A stretch of 64,000 bases of DNA, from positions 3,658,001-3,722,000 of the forward strand of contig NZ_CP034363.1 in assembly GCF_007981265.1 (NCBI RefSeq). Direction: 5' to 3'. The notes under the pieces are model-generated. The model was not told the origin of the DNA, made no database searches, and saw nothing but the letters and a program-made list of their open reading frames with translations. A program made the translations under genes and the position numbers. This DNA is from Pantoea sp. CCBC3-3-1 (GTDB lineage Bacteria > Pseudomonadota > Gammaproteobacteria > Enterobacterales > Enterobacteriaceae). Positions 39,206 to 47,828 of this stretch are shown one piece after another; the first letter of the stretch is position 1, and each line of letters starts with the position of its first letter.

Positions 39206-39510
39206 AATGACCCCGTCACAATGCAAAGATGGCTGGTATAGCCGAGGCTGAACTGATTCGGTGCCTCACCGCTACTCTCGTCAGTGAGCACCCTCAGACC
39301 AAAGCCCAAGTCCAGCCAGGCATACTGTTCCAGCAGGTCGATACCGGTTACCAGCGGAATGCCGGTAATAATATCCGCCTCGCTGTCGTCCAGCAGATCC
39401 AGAACCCAGCTGTCACCGCGCCAGATAAGCCGCATTTTATAACCGACGTTATTTTGTGACAGGGCAAAAAGCTGGTTCTCAGGCGTTAACGGGATTTCTG
39501 CAATGACCAT
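39202..39510 (-). CDS. Small conserved tail protein (function unknown)
   Basis: 102 residues, compact and beta-rich (MVIAEIPLTPENQLFALSQN). I recognise it only as the small gene that lies between the Dit-like protein and the hub in related contractile tails. It overlaps both neighbours by 1-4 bp, so it is part of the baseplate translation unit. A hub-associated or LysM-free connector role is a guess. Confidence 0.65.
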   Translation of the reverse strand: MVIAEIPLTPENQLFALSQNNVGYKMRLIWRGDSWVLDLLDDSEADIITGIPLVTGIDLLEQYAWLDLGFGLRVLTDESSGEAPNQFSLGYTSHLCIVTGSL

Positions 39511-40067
39511 CAGCCACCTCCTGTTAACGACAGGCTGGAGGTCTGCTTAGTGACTTTTTTGCCGCTGTTCTGCACGGCCGAGGTCGCTACGCCCTGCTGC
39601 ATATTCTCTTTAGCCGCGCTGGATCGGTTATCCGTATCGGCAATGATCACTTCAGTCAGCGTTAGCGAGGCGAAAAGAACGTGTTCGCTATTGGCCGCCG
39701 TGGTGACGTTGAGATGGCTGATTAACATGTTGCTGTACAGACGTTTACCGGTCACCACGTCCAGCAGGTTTCTGTTTTTCTGCATCTCCAGCAGGTTTTG
39801 GTAGATCTCGGTTGGGCTAAGCCCCTGGCCCACACCCAACTGGCGGCTATCCCAAAAATCCACCAGCGAACCGCCGCTGGAAAAACCAATGTCCATCGTG
39901 ACGGTAGGCGAGGTCAGATAAGCGTGATCGGAAATATTTGTGCCATTTTCAACCGGATGGCTGGTAAGGGTTAGCACGTCCGTGTGGCTCTCGCTGGTCA
40001 CTACGTCAGGAATCAGTAAGCCAATTTGCCGTCGCTGCGGCAGGAAAAGCGTTGATAAAGATTGCAT
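39510..40067 (-). CDS. Dit-like phage tail protein
   Basis: 185 residues. N-terminal SLSTLFLPQRRQIGLLIPDVV and the later DPTEIYQNLLEMQKNRNLLDVVTGKRLYSNMLI-type stretch (positions about 85-118) resemble the Dit-like N-terminal domain of phage baseplate proteins. The C-terminal 40 residues are polar and low-complexity. It sits directly after the tape measure gene (1-bp overlap) as distal-tail proteins do. Confidence 0.7.
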   Translation of the reverse strand: MQSLSTLFLPQRRQIGLLIPDVVTSESHTDVLTLTSHPVENGTNISDHAYLTSPTVTMDIGFSSGGSLVDFWDSRQLGVGQGLSPTEIYQNLLEMQKNRNLLDVVTGKRLYSNMLISHLNVTTAANSEHVLFASLTLTEVIIADTDNRSSAAKENMQQGVATSAVQNSGKKVTKQTSSLSLTGGG

Positions 40068-41713
40068 TACACTGCCCTCCTGGCCAGTTTCTGTACCAAC
40101 AGTGAATTCACGTCGAACTGACTGCGTTCAACATATTTAGCCGCAGCCTGAGGATCGCTGACGCCATGCAGGTGAATATTGGTCTCCTGCTGGATCCCTG
40201 GCCCGGCGGGTTGCATCAGCGCGTTTTGCCACAGCATGCGATCGTTACCTGTGGCATTAATAGTCGCCATCGCGTTGCTGAGATACGTCGGATTGAAAAT
40301 TTGCCTGTTCGCCTGGCTTGCGGAACCTGCCGACGCTTTATCATCTCCACCAAACATGTTGCTCATAAAATGGATCATGTCTTCGGTGTCTTTATCCGTC
40401 AGGATGTGGAGTTTCCTTAATAGCGTCCACGCCGGGCCGTCAGCCAGTTTATTTGCGATGTCGGCAAAGAAACTGTTGAAGTATTCTTTGACGCTTTTCA
40501 CGGCGTTAATCATCGTCGGCGACCAGTTTCCGGAGACAAAGTCGGCCAGCGCCTGCATGCCGCTTTTCCAGTCCAGCGTGCCCTGGCTTAATTTAGCGAT
40601 TTTGTCGATCAGCCAGCCAATCGCCGTTTTCGCTGCCTGAATGCCCGGCGCCCATGAATCCCAGTCAATCAGGCTTTTTCCCCCTTCCTGCCAGGTTTTG
40701 TAGTCGTCGTAGAGGGCAAACAGCGCGCCCGCCAGCGCTAATACGATGCCTAACGGCGACATCAGAAATGCGCTGTTCAGCACTAACCAGGCAGCGGTAA
40801 CTGCGCCAAGCGAGATAAGCAGCTGTTTCGTAGCGCCATCGAGCGAATCCCACCAGCGGCTGAGATCGGCAGCGGCCTGCACAAGGCGAATGACCACCCG
40901 CTCTCCAACTTCTGCCAGCCAAAGAAGCGCGCTCACCACGCCGTCAATAACGCGCTGAAGATCGGGCGCGTTATCGATCAGCCGCTGGCTGAGACGATCA
41001 AAGGAGTCCGCCAGGCCATCGTTCAGACGCGCACTGCTTTTGGTTTGCAGCAATTCAACAACCTCATCAAACTTACGTCTCGCTCCCATAAAACGATCGG
41101 CACCGGAGACGGCATCCGTCATATTCACGTCGACCGACGCGGAGATGTGGTTATAGTCGGTGATGAATTTGCCTAATCCTTGCTGCATAGCGGCCAGTAC
41201 GTCAGGGGCAAGCCCCAACTGCTGCGCCGTTTGCACCGCCTGGGCTTCAGGCATTGCGCCAAGACTGTTGCCAAGGTCATTAAAAACGCTGCTCTCCGCG
41301 CGTTTTTGACCGTTGGCATCAGCGGTGGCGACCCCCAGGAGGTTAAGGAGCGTTTCGGCACCGGGCGTTTTAAGCGCACCAACAGCTTTGGCCAGCGATT
41401 CATTACTCAGTCCGCTTTGCGCGGCACCATATTCAAGCGCTTTTAAATCGCCAGCCTCCACGCCGGCGTTTTGTGCCCTCTGCCCCAGCTGCTCCAGCCG
41501 ACTGGCAAAACGATCGATATAGTTCACCAACGCGTTGCCGGCTTTTGCCACGGACTGCCTGATTTTTTGCAGATCCAGCGTTTTTGATGCCTGGTCGCTG
41601 TCCGAAACAGCGGGATCCTCAACGATTTGCTGCAGTTTCTGCCAGCTGGCGACCTCTGCCGTCAGCTGATTTTCCAGCACCAGCGGAAAATTGTTGCTGT
41701 TTTCAGCGTTCAT
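40067..41713 (-). CDS. Tail tape measure protein
   Basis: 548 residues. Long helical N-terminal part (about 1-270), two adjoining hydrophobic segments (about 290-350, containing AAWLVLNSAFLMSPLGIVLALAGALFALY in part) and a polar C terminus. Such a layout and the place after the frameshifting chaperone identify the tape measure. At the usual 0.15 nm per residue of helix it would set a tail of about 80 nm, short compared with typical phage tails but reasonable for a tailocin (estimate). Its ATG overlaps the end of the frameshift extension. Confidence 0.85.
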   Translation of the reverse strand: MNAENSNNFPLVLENQLTAEVASWQKLQQIVEDPAVSDSDQASKTLDLQKIRQSVAKAGNALVNYIDRFASRLEQLGQRAQNAGVEAGDLKALEYGAAQSGLSNESLAKAVGALKTPGAETLLNLLGVATADANGQKRAESSVFNDLGNSLGAMPEAQAVQTAQQLGLAPDVLAAMQQGLGKFITDYNHISASVDVNMTDAVSGADRFMGARRKFDEVVELLQTKSSARLNDGLADSFDRLSQRLIDNAPDLQRVIDGVVSALLWLAEVGERVVIRLVQAAADLSRWWDSLDGATKQLLISLGAVTAAWLVLNSAFLMSPLGIVLALAGALFALYDDYKTWQEGGKSLIDWDSWAPGIQAAKTAIGWLIDKIAKLSQGTLDWKSGMQALADFVSGNWSPTMINAVKSVKEYFNSFFADIANKLADGPAWTLLRKLHILTDKDTEDMIHFMSNMFGGDDKASAGSASQANRQIFNPTYLSNAMATINATGNDRMLWQNALMQPAGPGIQQETNIHLHGVSDPQAAAKYVERSQFDVNSLLVQKLARRAV

Positions 41714-42316
41714 TAGCCTGTTTCCATTGAGCGATGCGGTAGTGATTCTCCGCTTTCAAATCCAGCCAGTCGTTCAGACGGGCAATGTCCGCCAGATCGA
41801 CCGAGCCGTCTTTAAGCGCGGTGTAGCTGATAAACCCGGCATCCACCGGGCGCATCAGAAAATCTTCCCCATCAGGAAGCGTTTCGAGGGTCAGCTCGCT
41901 GGCTGGGCCGCACCGGGACTGACGGGGAGTTCGGGCAAAAAACTTCCCAGCGAATCCTCCACTACCCGCATAACCAGCTTCAGCATGGTGACCAGATCCA
42001 GATCGTCAAACATCAGCACGCCCTGAGAAAAGATCGGTGCCCAGCCTTTCGCCTGCTGCCGTGACACCACCGAAAGGCAGGGATGCAGAATCGCATGGGT
42101 ATCTTCTTCGCTCATGTCGGCCAGCGTTTGCGCAATCGTCGGCAGCGTTTTTTCCAGCGCTTTATATAAGTCGCCTTCAGCCGCAGCGGCTTTAAGCGTT
42201 CCCACATCCGATAACATCCCGGCCAGCAGCGGCAGTAATTTGCGGGAAACTTTCAGCTGTTGGAAAACATCCAGCTTCGCGATGCGGTAATTAACGTCGG
42301 CAATGTCAACTTCCAT
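41703..42316 (-). CDS. Tail assembly chaperone, -1 frameshift fusion product
   Basis: Predicted product of about 204 residues: 127 from the chaperone frame, then 77 from the -1 frame after the slippery site at 41942-41936. The -1 frame runs without a stop from the site to TGA at 41705-41703. It encodes a sensible extension (PDGEDFLMRPVDAGFISYTA, then a helix ending RIAQWKQANER) which has no ribosome site of its own. The layout copies the G/GT chaperone pairs of phage lambda and Mu-like tails. The long form would bind the tape measure while the short form binds tube subunits. Confidence 0.75.
41891..42316 (-). CDS. Tail assembly chaperone, short form
   Basis: 141 residues. It starts MEVDIADVNYRIAKLDVFQQLKVSRKLLPLL, a pattern shared by the tail assembly chaperones of this contractile phage group, and is helical with an acidic surface. 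It lies 3 bp after the tube gene and before the tape measure, the canonical place. The C-terminal Pro/Ala-rich tail (LPVSPGAAQPAS) follows the slippery site and is replaced in the fusion form. Confidence 0.8.
   Translation of the reverse strand: MEVDIADVNYRIAKLDVFQQLKVSRKLLPLLAGMLSDVGTLKAAAAEGDLYKALEKTLPTIAQTLADMSEEDTHAILHPCLSVVSRQQAKGWAPIFSQGVLMFDDLDLVTMLKLVMRVVEDSLGSFLPELPVSPGAAQPAS
41936..41942 (-). other. Slippery heptamer for programmed -1 frameshifting
   Basis: T-TTT-TTG in the zero frame of the chaperone, 45 bp before its stop codon. Slipping back one base puts the ribosome exactly in the only downstream open frame. Twelve bases later GTCAG can pair with CTGAC, a possible stimulating stem. 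Confidence 0.75.
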
Positions 42317-42319
42317 AAA

Positions 42320-42760
42320 TTAATATTCTCCCGGCATGATATCGATTTTGATACAGTCAAAAACCCAGGCGGAAGTGCCGCCCTCTTTCGCAAACTTGCG
42401 ATCGGGCAGTTTCTGGAATGCCACGCCACGAGCAGTAATGACTTCGCCTGAGGCGTTGTTGCGAATAACAATAATGTTATTGCCCCAGCTGGCTGAAGAC
42501 TGACTTTGTGCGTTATAAGCCAGCGACAGCTTTTTATTTGCCGGCGAAGTCTGTAGCAGGTTAATTGTCACCGTTCCTGATTTACCAGGCAGCAAGGAGT
42601 TCATCCCTTCGCCATCAATCCCCAGCGTCATGGTGTTTTTGATGCCGCTCATGGCAACCGTGATCCCTTCCTCAGAATTACCCGAGCCGCTTCCCAAATC
42701 AAATACCATTCCCGGACCGATAAAAGAGGCAGTTACATCCATAAATGAATAAGCAGTCAT
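42320..42760 (-). CDS. Tail tube protein, DUF3277 family
   Basis: 146 residues from ATG 42760 (AAGGAAA upstream); the frame is open 54 bp earlier within the sheath gene. The start AYSFMDVTASFIGPGMVFDLGSGSGNSEEGITV is typical of DUF3277 structural proteins (quoted segment residues 3-35). These are the inner tube subunits of this type of contractile tail. Beta-rich, no Cys until near the C terminus. It follows the sheath gene with a 10-bp gap. Confidence 0.85.
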   Translation of the reverse strand: MTAYSFMDVTASFIGPGMVFDLGSGSGNSEEGITVAMSGIKNTMTLGIDGEGMNSLLPGKSGTVTINLLQTSPANKKLSLAYNAQSQSSASWGNNIIVIRNNASGEVITARGVAFQKLPDRKFAKEGGTSAWVFDCIKIDIMPGEY

Positions 42761-42770
42761 TATTATTTCC

Positions 42771-43922
42771 TTAGCGAACAACGTTAATCTGAACATCGGC
42801 GTAGTGCACGGCACCGGCCAGTTTACAAGCCACCTGAATCAGCGGCGCTTTACGGGCTTCACGATCGGCCTGAGACTGCGTAGCCAGCGGCTGCGCGTAG
42901 ACGTAATAGCCTTTGGTCAGGGTATCGCCTGCGCTCAGCTGGCCCATATCGCTGCCGTTCCAGATACCCGGCGCAACCAGCCCGTTGGTGACAGCCTGGT
43001 CCATTGACGCCTCGACGTTGCCCATCAGGCGGGTAATGCCCGCTTCCGTCTGGGGAACTTTGCTGGTCGAGGTATAGAGCAGGTTGAATAAATTGGTCTG
43101 CACGTAGTTCTGCAACCAGTCCAGGCCGTGGCGCTCATCAAAGAAGTCGCCGTTCGTCATCACGCCCTGTTGCAGAATGGCGCTGTCGTTAGCAAACAGG
43201 ATGTAAACATTGACGCGCTTGCTTTCCAGCGTGGCTGCCTGAGTGGCGGTCAGGGTTTCATAAGTTACGCCCGGCTCCGTTTTGAACTTCAGGGTCAGCG
43301 TAGTATTGCTGCCGCTGAAATTTACGGTGAAGGCACGGGCAAAGGCTGAAATCGCTGCAAAGCGGCTTTTCGTGGAGTACTGAATAAAGGTTCGCGCATA
43401 GCCGGCTGCTTTAAGCCTGGAAGCAAGATCGGTAGTCGAGGTTTTACTAAGGATCTCTTCACTGCCTGAGGTAACAGCAAAAACACGGCTCTGACTGGCG
43501 GATTCAATTGCCGCCGCCGCAGCCAGGATATCGTCATCCGTTACCGTGGTATCACTGGCGGCGGCAACGGCCAGGCCATACCAGCTGGCGTAATCAAGCG
43601 CGGCATTTACCGCTTCAGCCAGCGTTTCTACCTTTCCTTCCTCACCGGTGGCCAGCGTGGTTGCCCAACGACCGATATAAAGTTGCTGTGGCTGTGGCGA
43701 CTGAGCGAAATACACGGCTGCTGCCTGATATTCCGCGGAATCAATACCGAAATCAGCAGCAATATCCGCAGCGGCAGTATAGAGGCGCAGGCGTTCTGTT
43801 AACGGAATAACCGTCGAATTGCCTAAAATGAGCATTGAACCAAAATTACGGCCGGTTGTAGCTGTGGGTGACATAATCACATCAACATTGACAATACCGG
43901 ATAAAGGTAATCCTTGTGGCAT
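42771..43922 (-). CDS. Contractile tail sheath protein, DUF3383 family
   Basis: 383 residues. It has the DUF3383 pattern: N-terminal [27 protein letters not shown], then [16 protein letters not shown], and a C-terminal sheath-type domain with [18 protein letters not shown] and [22 protein letters not shown] (each a known block of the family). DUF3383 proteins are the sheaths of phages related to this cluster. The presence of a sheath makes the particle contractile (R-type, not F-type). Confidence 0.88.
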   Translation of the reverse strand: MPQGLPLSGIVNVDVIMSPTATTGRNFGSMLILGNSTVIPLTERLRLYTAAADIAADFGIDSAEYQAAAVYFAQSPQPQQLYIGRWATTLATGEEGKVETLAEAVNAALDYASWYGLAVAAASDTTVTDDDILAAAAAIESASQSRVFAVTSGSEEILSKTSTTDLASRLKAAGYARTFIQYSTKSRFAAISAFARAFTVNFSGSNTTLTLKFKTEPGVTYETLTATQAATLESKRVNVYILFANDSAILQQGVMTNGDFFDERHGLDWLQNYVQTNLFNLLYTSTSKVPQTEAGITRLMGNVEASMDQAVTNGLVAPGIWNGSDMGQLSAGDTLTKGYYVYAQPLATQSQADREARKAPLIQVACKLAGAVHYADVQINVVR

Positions 43923-43925
43923 CTT

Positions 43926-44471
43926 TTATTCTCCAAAAAAGTTAACGGGTGCTTCCACCAGTGTATTAATTCCGTATAGACGGATGACTTTACGAACCAG
44001 ATTTACCGTCAAATCATAACGGCGAGTTTTTACGTCATTAACGACATCAATAACGGTCGTTATTTCACTGCAGCTCTGAATATTCAGTGCGTGAACGTTT
44101 AATTCTTCTCTGTTTTGTGACAGCTCACTGCCATCACGGAATCGCGTGGCATATTTCTGGGCGGAAGGGCCATAAAAATGCAGTACGCATTGAATGATTT
44201 CTTCACGCCATAATTCGCTATTTTCCTCCTGCTGATGAGTAATAACCGGCGCGCCTGCGGCGGATATTTGCATAATGATAAAAGAGCAGCCTGATTCATC
44301 GGTTTGCCACGATGGCGGTTCGCTGCCTTCAACCACGGCGACGCGGTTATCGGGTAAACCAGTTATGCCGAGGATCCCTTCTCTTATTTGCTCTTCCAGT
44401 AATGTGTCATAGGCCGGGGCGTCACTGACCGGCGTTAGCCAGCCAGCCGCTTTACTGCTGTTATCAGTCAA
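43926..44471 (-). CDS. Tail completion/neck protein (LIC_12616-like)
   Basis: 181 residues. The first structural gene of the tail operon, 3 bp before the sheath gene. It has EEQIREGILGITGLPDNRVAVVEG and CSFIIMQISAAGAPVI, matching the family that caps the tail at the head-facing end. In a tailocin such a protein would close the tube. Placed by order and moderate similarity to phage neck/terminator proteins. Confidence 0.7.
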   Translation of the reverse strand: MTDNSSKAAGWLTPVSDAPAYDTLLEEQIREGILGITGLPDNRVAVVEGSEPPSWQTDESGCSFIIMQISAAGAPVITHQQEENSELWREEIIQCVLHFYGPSAQKYATRFRDGSELSQNREELNVHALNIQSCSEITTVIDVVNDVKTRRYDLTVNLVRKVIRLYGINTLVEAPVNFFGE

Positions 44472-44502
44472 AGCACCTCCTTATTAATTTTGAAAACGGC
44501 TT

Positions 44503-44946
44503 TTATTTCAGGCACTGCTCGCGGATATAGCTCTGTAAACCGGCTATCTGGAGACGGGCAGTGTCGATCCTTTCTCTGAGAGTGAAATAATGCCGTTGAG
44601 CGGCGTCATTAAGTCTGGGGCGCTCTCCATCATCCACGCGGGCGGCGCGGGGACTGTTTGAGGGCGAGCAGCTGGCGGCGAGCTGCAACCTGCGCTGACC
44701 AGCAGCAACATCGTGCTCAAGCTGGCTAACCGTCGCCGCCGCTTTTTGCCGTTGTTCAGCATATTTTTTATCAAGAGAGGCCACCTCCTTTAGCCGATAC
44801 TGAATATCTTTCAGCTGCACCTGCTGCTGTTTAAGCTGCGCTTGTGCAGTGAGATATTGCGAGTGGTAATAGAATGCGGCTTTTATTAATACCGCAAAGC
44901 AAAGAAGTAAAAATATAAAGCCGATCCAAAGGACTTTAGCGCTCAG
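44503..44946 (-). CDS. Rz-like inner-membrane spanin, probable CTG start
   Basis: 147 residues if translated from CTG 44946, which follows AAGGAG by 7 bp. The ATG two bases earlier leads to a stop after four codons, and the next in-frame start (GTG 44820) would cut off the membrane anchor. The protein has one N-terminal membrane segment (VLWIGFIFLLLCFAVLIKAA), a long periplasmic coiled coil and the conserved end DAAQRHYFTLRERI...YIREQC, close to lambda Rz. It fuses inner and outer membranes with Rz1 during lysis. An odd start codon makes the exact N terminus uncertain. Confidence 0.72.
   Translation of the reverse strand: MSAKVLWIGFIFLLLCFAVLIKAAFYYHSQYLTAQAQLKQQQVQLKDIQYRLKEVASLDKKYAEQRQKAAATVSQLEHDVAAGQRRLQLAASCSPSNSPRAARVDDGERPRLNDAAQRHYFTLRERIDTARLQIAGLQSYIREQCLK
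44544..44774 (-). CDS. Rz1-like outer-membrane spanin lipoprotein, embedded in Rz
   Basis: 76 residues in the +1 frame, wholly inside Rz. The signal peptide ends in LLLVSAGCSS (lipobox Cys about residue 30). The mature part is proline-rich, PPAARPQTVPAPPAWMM, followed by the end motif TPLNGIISLSEKG, nearly the same as lambda Rz1. The embedded arrangement is classic for spanin pairs. The start may be the second Met (residue 5). Confidence 0.82.
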   Translation of the reverse strand: MIKNMLNNGKKRRRRLASLSTMLLLVSAGCSSPPAARPQTVPAPPAWMMESAPDLMTPLNGIISLSEKGSTLPVSR

Positions 44947-45019
44947 TCATTTTCTCCTTTTTTTCCGTTAATAAAATTGGTACGGCTGGATATCCGCTAC
45001 GGTTTTCCAGATTCAACAA

Positions 45020-46843
45020 TCAGAAATAAGCAAGCTTGCGGTTTACGCCGTTAATTTTAACGGTAATGTAACCGGCAGGTGCCGCTGAAGCAGCCGGAGC
45101 ATCCGCTACCTCACTGGCTAATGTCACCACACCGCTGTCGAAGCCGATACCTGCCGCGCCATTGTGATAATTCATCACCGTGGAGAGGGTGACGCGGTTT
45201 TTAGCATCCAAATCAGTGACTTCTGAGAAGTCGGCGCTGAAAAGTGAGCATTCTCCCGCTTCAAAACGCGTCGGTCCGTTGGATTTGAGGTTTACCACCA
45301 CGTCGCCACACTGTGCCTTGAGCTTAATCCATGCTTCGCCATACGATCCGTTGCTATTACTGGTGGAGCGGACGAGGCAATCAATGACGCCTGAATCACC
45401 TTCATAATGCACGTTGCCTCCCACCGAACTGGCACCGCGATATAAATTGAGATAGGCCTTGCCGCAAACGTTGGTCAGTAGCGGCGCGGCTGCCGGTGAG
45501 GTCGCGGTATCGCGCAGCGCTTTGCCATGCATCTCGATATGCCAGTGCTGGTTCGCATTCGGGAAAAAGAATTTGCCGACGCGGAACCATTTATCTTCCG
45601 TTGAGGTATTACTGACGCGATAGCCCGAATACCAGCCCGCTTTCATCGAGCCAGTCATTACCGTGCCGTAGTTTTCATCGCGTCGCCAGCCCTGGTCGAA
45701 ACCGGAAAGCCAGGCGGTGCCGGTTTTGGTCATATCCACGGTGGCACCGCTTTGCAAACTCAGGGCACGGATAAGGGCTTTGGTATAATTCAGCTTTAAA
45801 GGATTATCGGAAGATTCAATACTCAGACCATCAATAATCCACTGGCCGTTGCTTAAATCGCCCGGGTATCGCGTGTGCTCAATCCAGACATTACGTATTA
45901 AGCCCTGAGTCATGCGCGGCATGTAAAGCGTCGCATCCGCATAGCCAAGCTGGAAGTTTGCGTTAGTGAGTTCTACCGCTGTTGAATGATCCCACTTACC
46001 GATCACGGAATCTGACCACTGGATATCAAAAACCCGGGCGTAGGTGGTGTTGGTATAAATCTGGTCGAGTTTTGTATCCAGCGTATCCAACAATTTAAAC
46101 GCCGAGCCGCCGATGTTTTCGATGCGACAGCAGGTAATATTAACAAACTCCCCTTCAATCACCGTATTTTCAAAAAATGGCTGGGTATTGCTGACCATTG
46201 CCGGGGTGATGACATCGGTGTTAGTCGTGACGTCGGCAGTCGCCTGACCATCCCAGAAAATACCGCGGATCGCCGTACGGCGCGCATTGACCTTAAACAC
46301 CGTTGAAGTGGATTTGTCGGAGACAATAATGGTGCGTGGCGAAACGCCATATTCGCAATCATCACCGTACAGTGAGAAATAGTTGATTTCGTCGTCGCTG
46401 GTTAAATCTACCGGGTTAACGATAAACTTCCCGGCCGGGAAACGAATGCCCAAGCCATGTAGCGGATTCTTTTTTACATTGCTGACCGGAGAAGAAAATC
46501 CCTGGGCCCATTTAAACATGCTAATGCAGGCAGCCTGGTTTACCGTTCCGTTGTCGGCATCAAAATTGGTGTCGCCGCGTAGACGCTTGCCGCCGAAGTG
46601 ATAGATGTTAATGGCATTAACGTCATCAATAATGCGCTTCCAGTAATAACCGCCTCCGGTAGCAACAGCGACAGTACCGCTATCATCGTTCGATGAACTG
46701 TATGATGCATCAATAAAGCCGACAAAACGCCCGCCGCCCTGGAAAGTGGCGTCGCCGTCGTAATAGCGTTTCAACATCGCGATTTCGCCCGAAGCGGACG
46801 GTTTTGTGGTGCGTAATTGTGCAAATGAATTGACTTCAATCAT
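45020..46843 (-). CDS. Tail-spike-like beta-helix protein (AmsF/polysaccharide depolymerase type)
   Basis: 607 residues from ATG 46843 (AAAGGAATAAAG before it). The start MIEVNSFAQLRTTKPSASGE, the block GGGRFVGFIDASYSS and GYYWKRIIDDVNAINIYHFG resemble the N-terminal parts of enterobacterial spikes and of the amylovoran locus protein AmsF. The middle (about 130-420) is a right-handed beta-helix-like repeat (runs of Ile/Val/Asn/Gly). No signal peptide. Probably a trimeric glycan hydrolase or lyase. It lies oddly inside the lysis cassette between endolysin and Rz, and not with the fibre genes. Substrate and catalytic residues are not identifiable by eye. Confidence 0.7.
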   Translation of the reverse strand: MIEVNSFAQLRTTKPSASGEIAMLKRYYDGDATFQGGGRFVGFIDASYSSSNDDSGTVAVATGGGYYWKRIIDDVNAINIYHFGGKRLRGDTNFDADNGTVNQAACISMFKWAQGFSSPVSNVKKNPLHGLGIRFPAGKFIVNPVDLTSDDEINYFSLYGDDCEYGVSPRTIIVSDKSTSTVFKVNARRTAIRGIFWDGQATADVTTNTDVITPAMVSNTQPFFENTVIEGEFVNITCCRIENIGGSAFKLLDTLDTKLDQIYTNTTYARVFDIQWSDSVIGKWDHSTAVELTNANFQLGYADATLYMPRMTQGLIRNVWIEHTRYPGDLSNGQWIIDGLSIESSDNPLKLNYTKALIRALSLQSGATVDMTKTGTAWLSGFDQGWRRDENYGTVMTGSMKAGWYSGYRVSNTSTEDKWFRVGKFFFPNANQHWHIEMHGKALRDTATSPAAAPLLTNVCGKAYLNLYRGASSVGGNVHYEGDSGVIDCLVRSTSNSNGSYGEAWIKLKAQCGDVVVNLKSNGPTRFEAGECSLFSADFSEVTDLDAKNRVTLSTVMNYHNGAAGIGFDSGVVTLASEVADAPAASAAPAGYITVKINGVNRKLAYF

Positions 46844-46895
46844 CTTTATTCCTTTCAATTAATAGTTGTATGATCCCGATAGTTTTTTATTACCG

Positions 46896-47333
46896 TCACG
46901 ACATAAAAAGCGCATATTCGCGTCGCCTGCGAGGCAGTAAAGCAGCTGAATCTTTTCCCGCCCGCTTCCACATCAGCATGGCTTCGGCAGCCTCTTTATA
47001 GTCTGAACGGTTTACTCGTTGTAGTACGGTTGAAGAAATAAAAGCCCTGGCGCCAATATTGAAAACCAAACTGCATAAGGCATCATATTGATTCTGCGTG
47101 AGCGTGACCCTGACGTTATTATTAATGGTGCGCTGCACCCAGGCTAAGTCCTGAGTAAGCAATTGATCCGACGTTTCAGCGGTGATGCTCATGCCAGCAG
47201 TAACCGGATTATCGCCAACGTTTCCTGTATGCCCCACGCCTATGGTGGGAATACCACGGCTATCGAGATAGGCCGTTAATTTTTGACCCTCCTCGCGTTT
47301 AATAAATTCTTTGCCATTACGGCTAAGTTCCAT
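46896..47333 (-). CDS. Endolysin, GH24 lysozyme
   Basis: 145 residues. The catalytic triad of T4-type lysozymes is in REEGQKLTAYLDSRGIPTIGVGHTG (Glu about 14, Asp about 23, Thr about 29 region; motif given in part). Family blocks QNQYDALCSLVFNIGARAF and the C-terminal RRRREYALFM are intact. No signal-anchor segment is seen, so it depends on the holin. It overlaps the holin by 11 bp. Confidence 0.92.
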   Translation of the reverse strand: MELSRNGKEFIKREEGQKLTAYLDSRGIPTIGVGHTGNVGDNPVTAGMSITAETSDQLLTQDLAWVQRTINNNVRVTLTQNQYDALCSLVFNIGARAFISSTVLQRVNRSDYKEAAEAMLMWKRAGKDSAALLPRRRREYALFMS

Positions 47334-47682
47334 CCATACCTCCTGTTTTACGAGAGATCCACCAGCGTAATTTTTCGCTGATATAATCGTTACCTATATA
47401 GCCAATATAAACGGCTAAGACCTGAGCCGCAGCATCAGGGACATTCCAGTGAAGCAGTGCGCCAACAACCTGAAGCGTGGGTGCCGCAAAGAATGCCAGC
47501 GCGCTGCATGAAACAGCATCGAGTGCCCGTTTGCTCCAGGGACTTTTTGCACAGGCACTGCGTAAAAGGGAAAACATGCCTGCGATACCGGCATAACCCC
47601 ATTCAGTTTTATGACTATAGAGCCATAGCATTACGCTGGCCCAGAAACCAGGTTCTTGTGGAAACATGCTTATATTTCTCAT
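47323..47682 (-). CDS. Holin, three-segment phage type
   Basis: 119 residues with three hydrophobic segments (about 28-45, 55-75, 82-100), the N terminus outside the first. The start EPGFWASVMLWLYSHKTEWGYAGIAG resembles holins of lambdoid lysis cassettes. It would open the inner membrane for the endolysin. Start is ATG 47682 or 47667 (Met 6); dual starts are used in lambda S, but this is not shown here. Confidence 0.8.
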   Translation of the reverse strand: MRNISMFPQEPGFWASVMLWLYSHKTEWGYAGIAGMFSLLRSACAKSPWSKRALDAVSCSALAFFAAPTLQVVGALLHWNVPDAAAQVLAVYIGYIGNDYISEKLRWWISRKTGGMDGT

Positions 47683-47828
47683 CGTGGGATGGGTGATGAT
47701 TGTTTTTACTGCCGGGTTTACGGCATATTGACTCTGACAAAGGCACTCACCGAATGCCTTTTCGCAGAGGAAATCAAACCAGTGTTACCCCGAAGGTATT
47801 GCCCACAACGGAAATGTTATTATTCGTG

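Noticed and set aside
47740..47761. Terminator between the esterase and holin genes
   Set aside because: AAAGGCA/TGCCTTT can pair, but no U-run follows on the minus strand.
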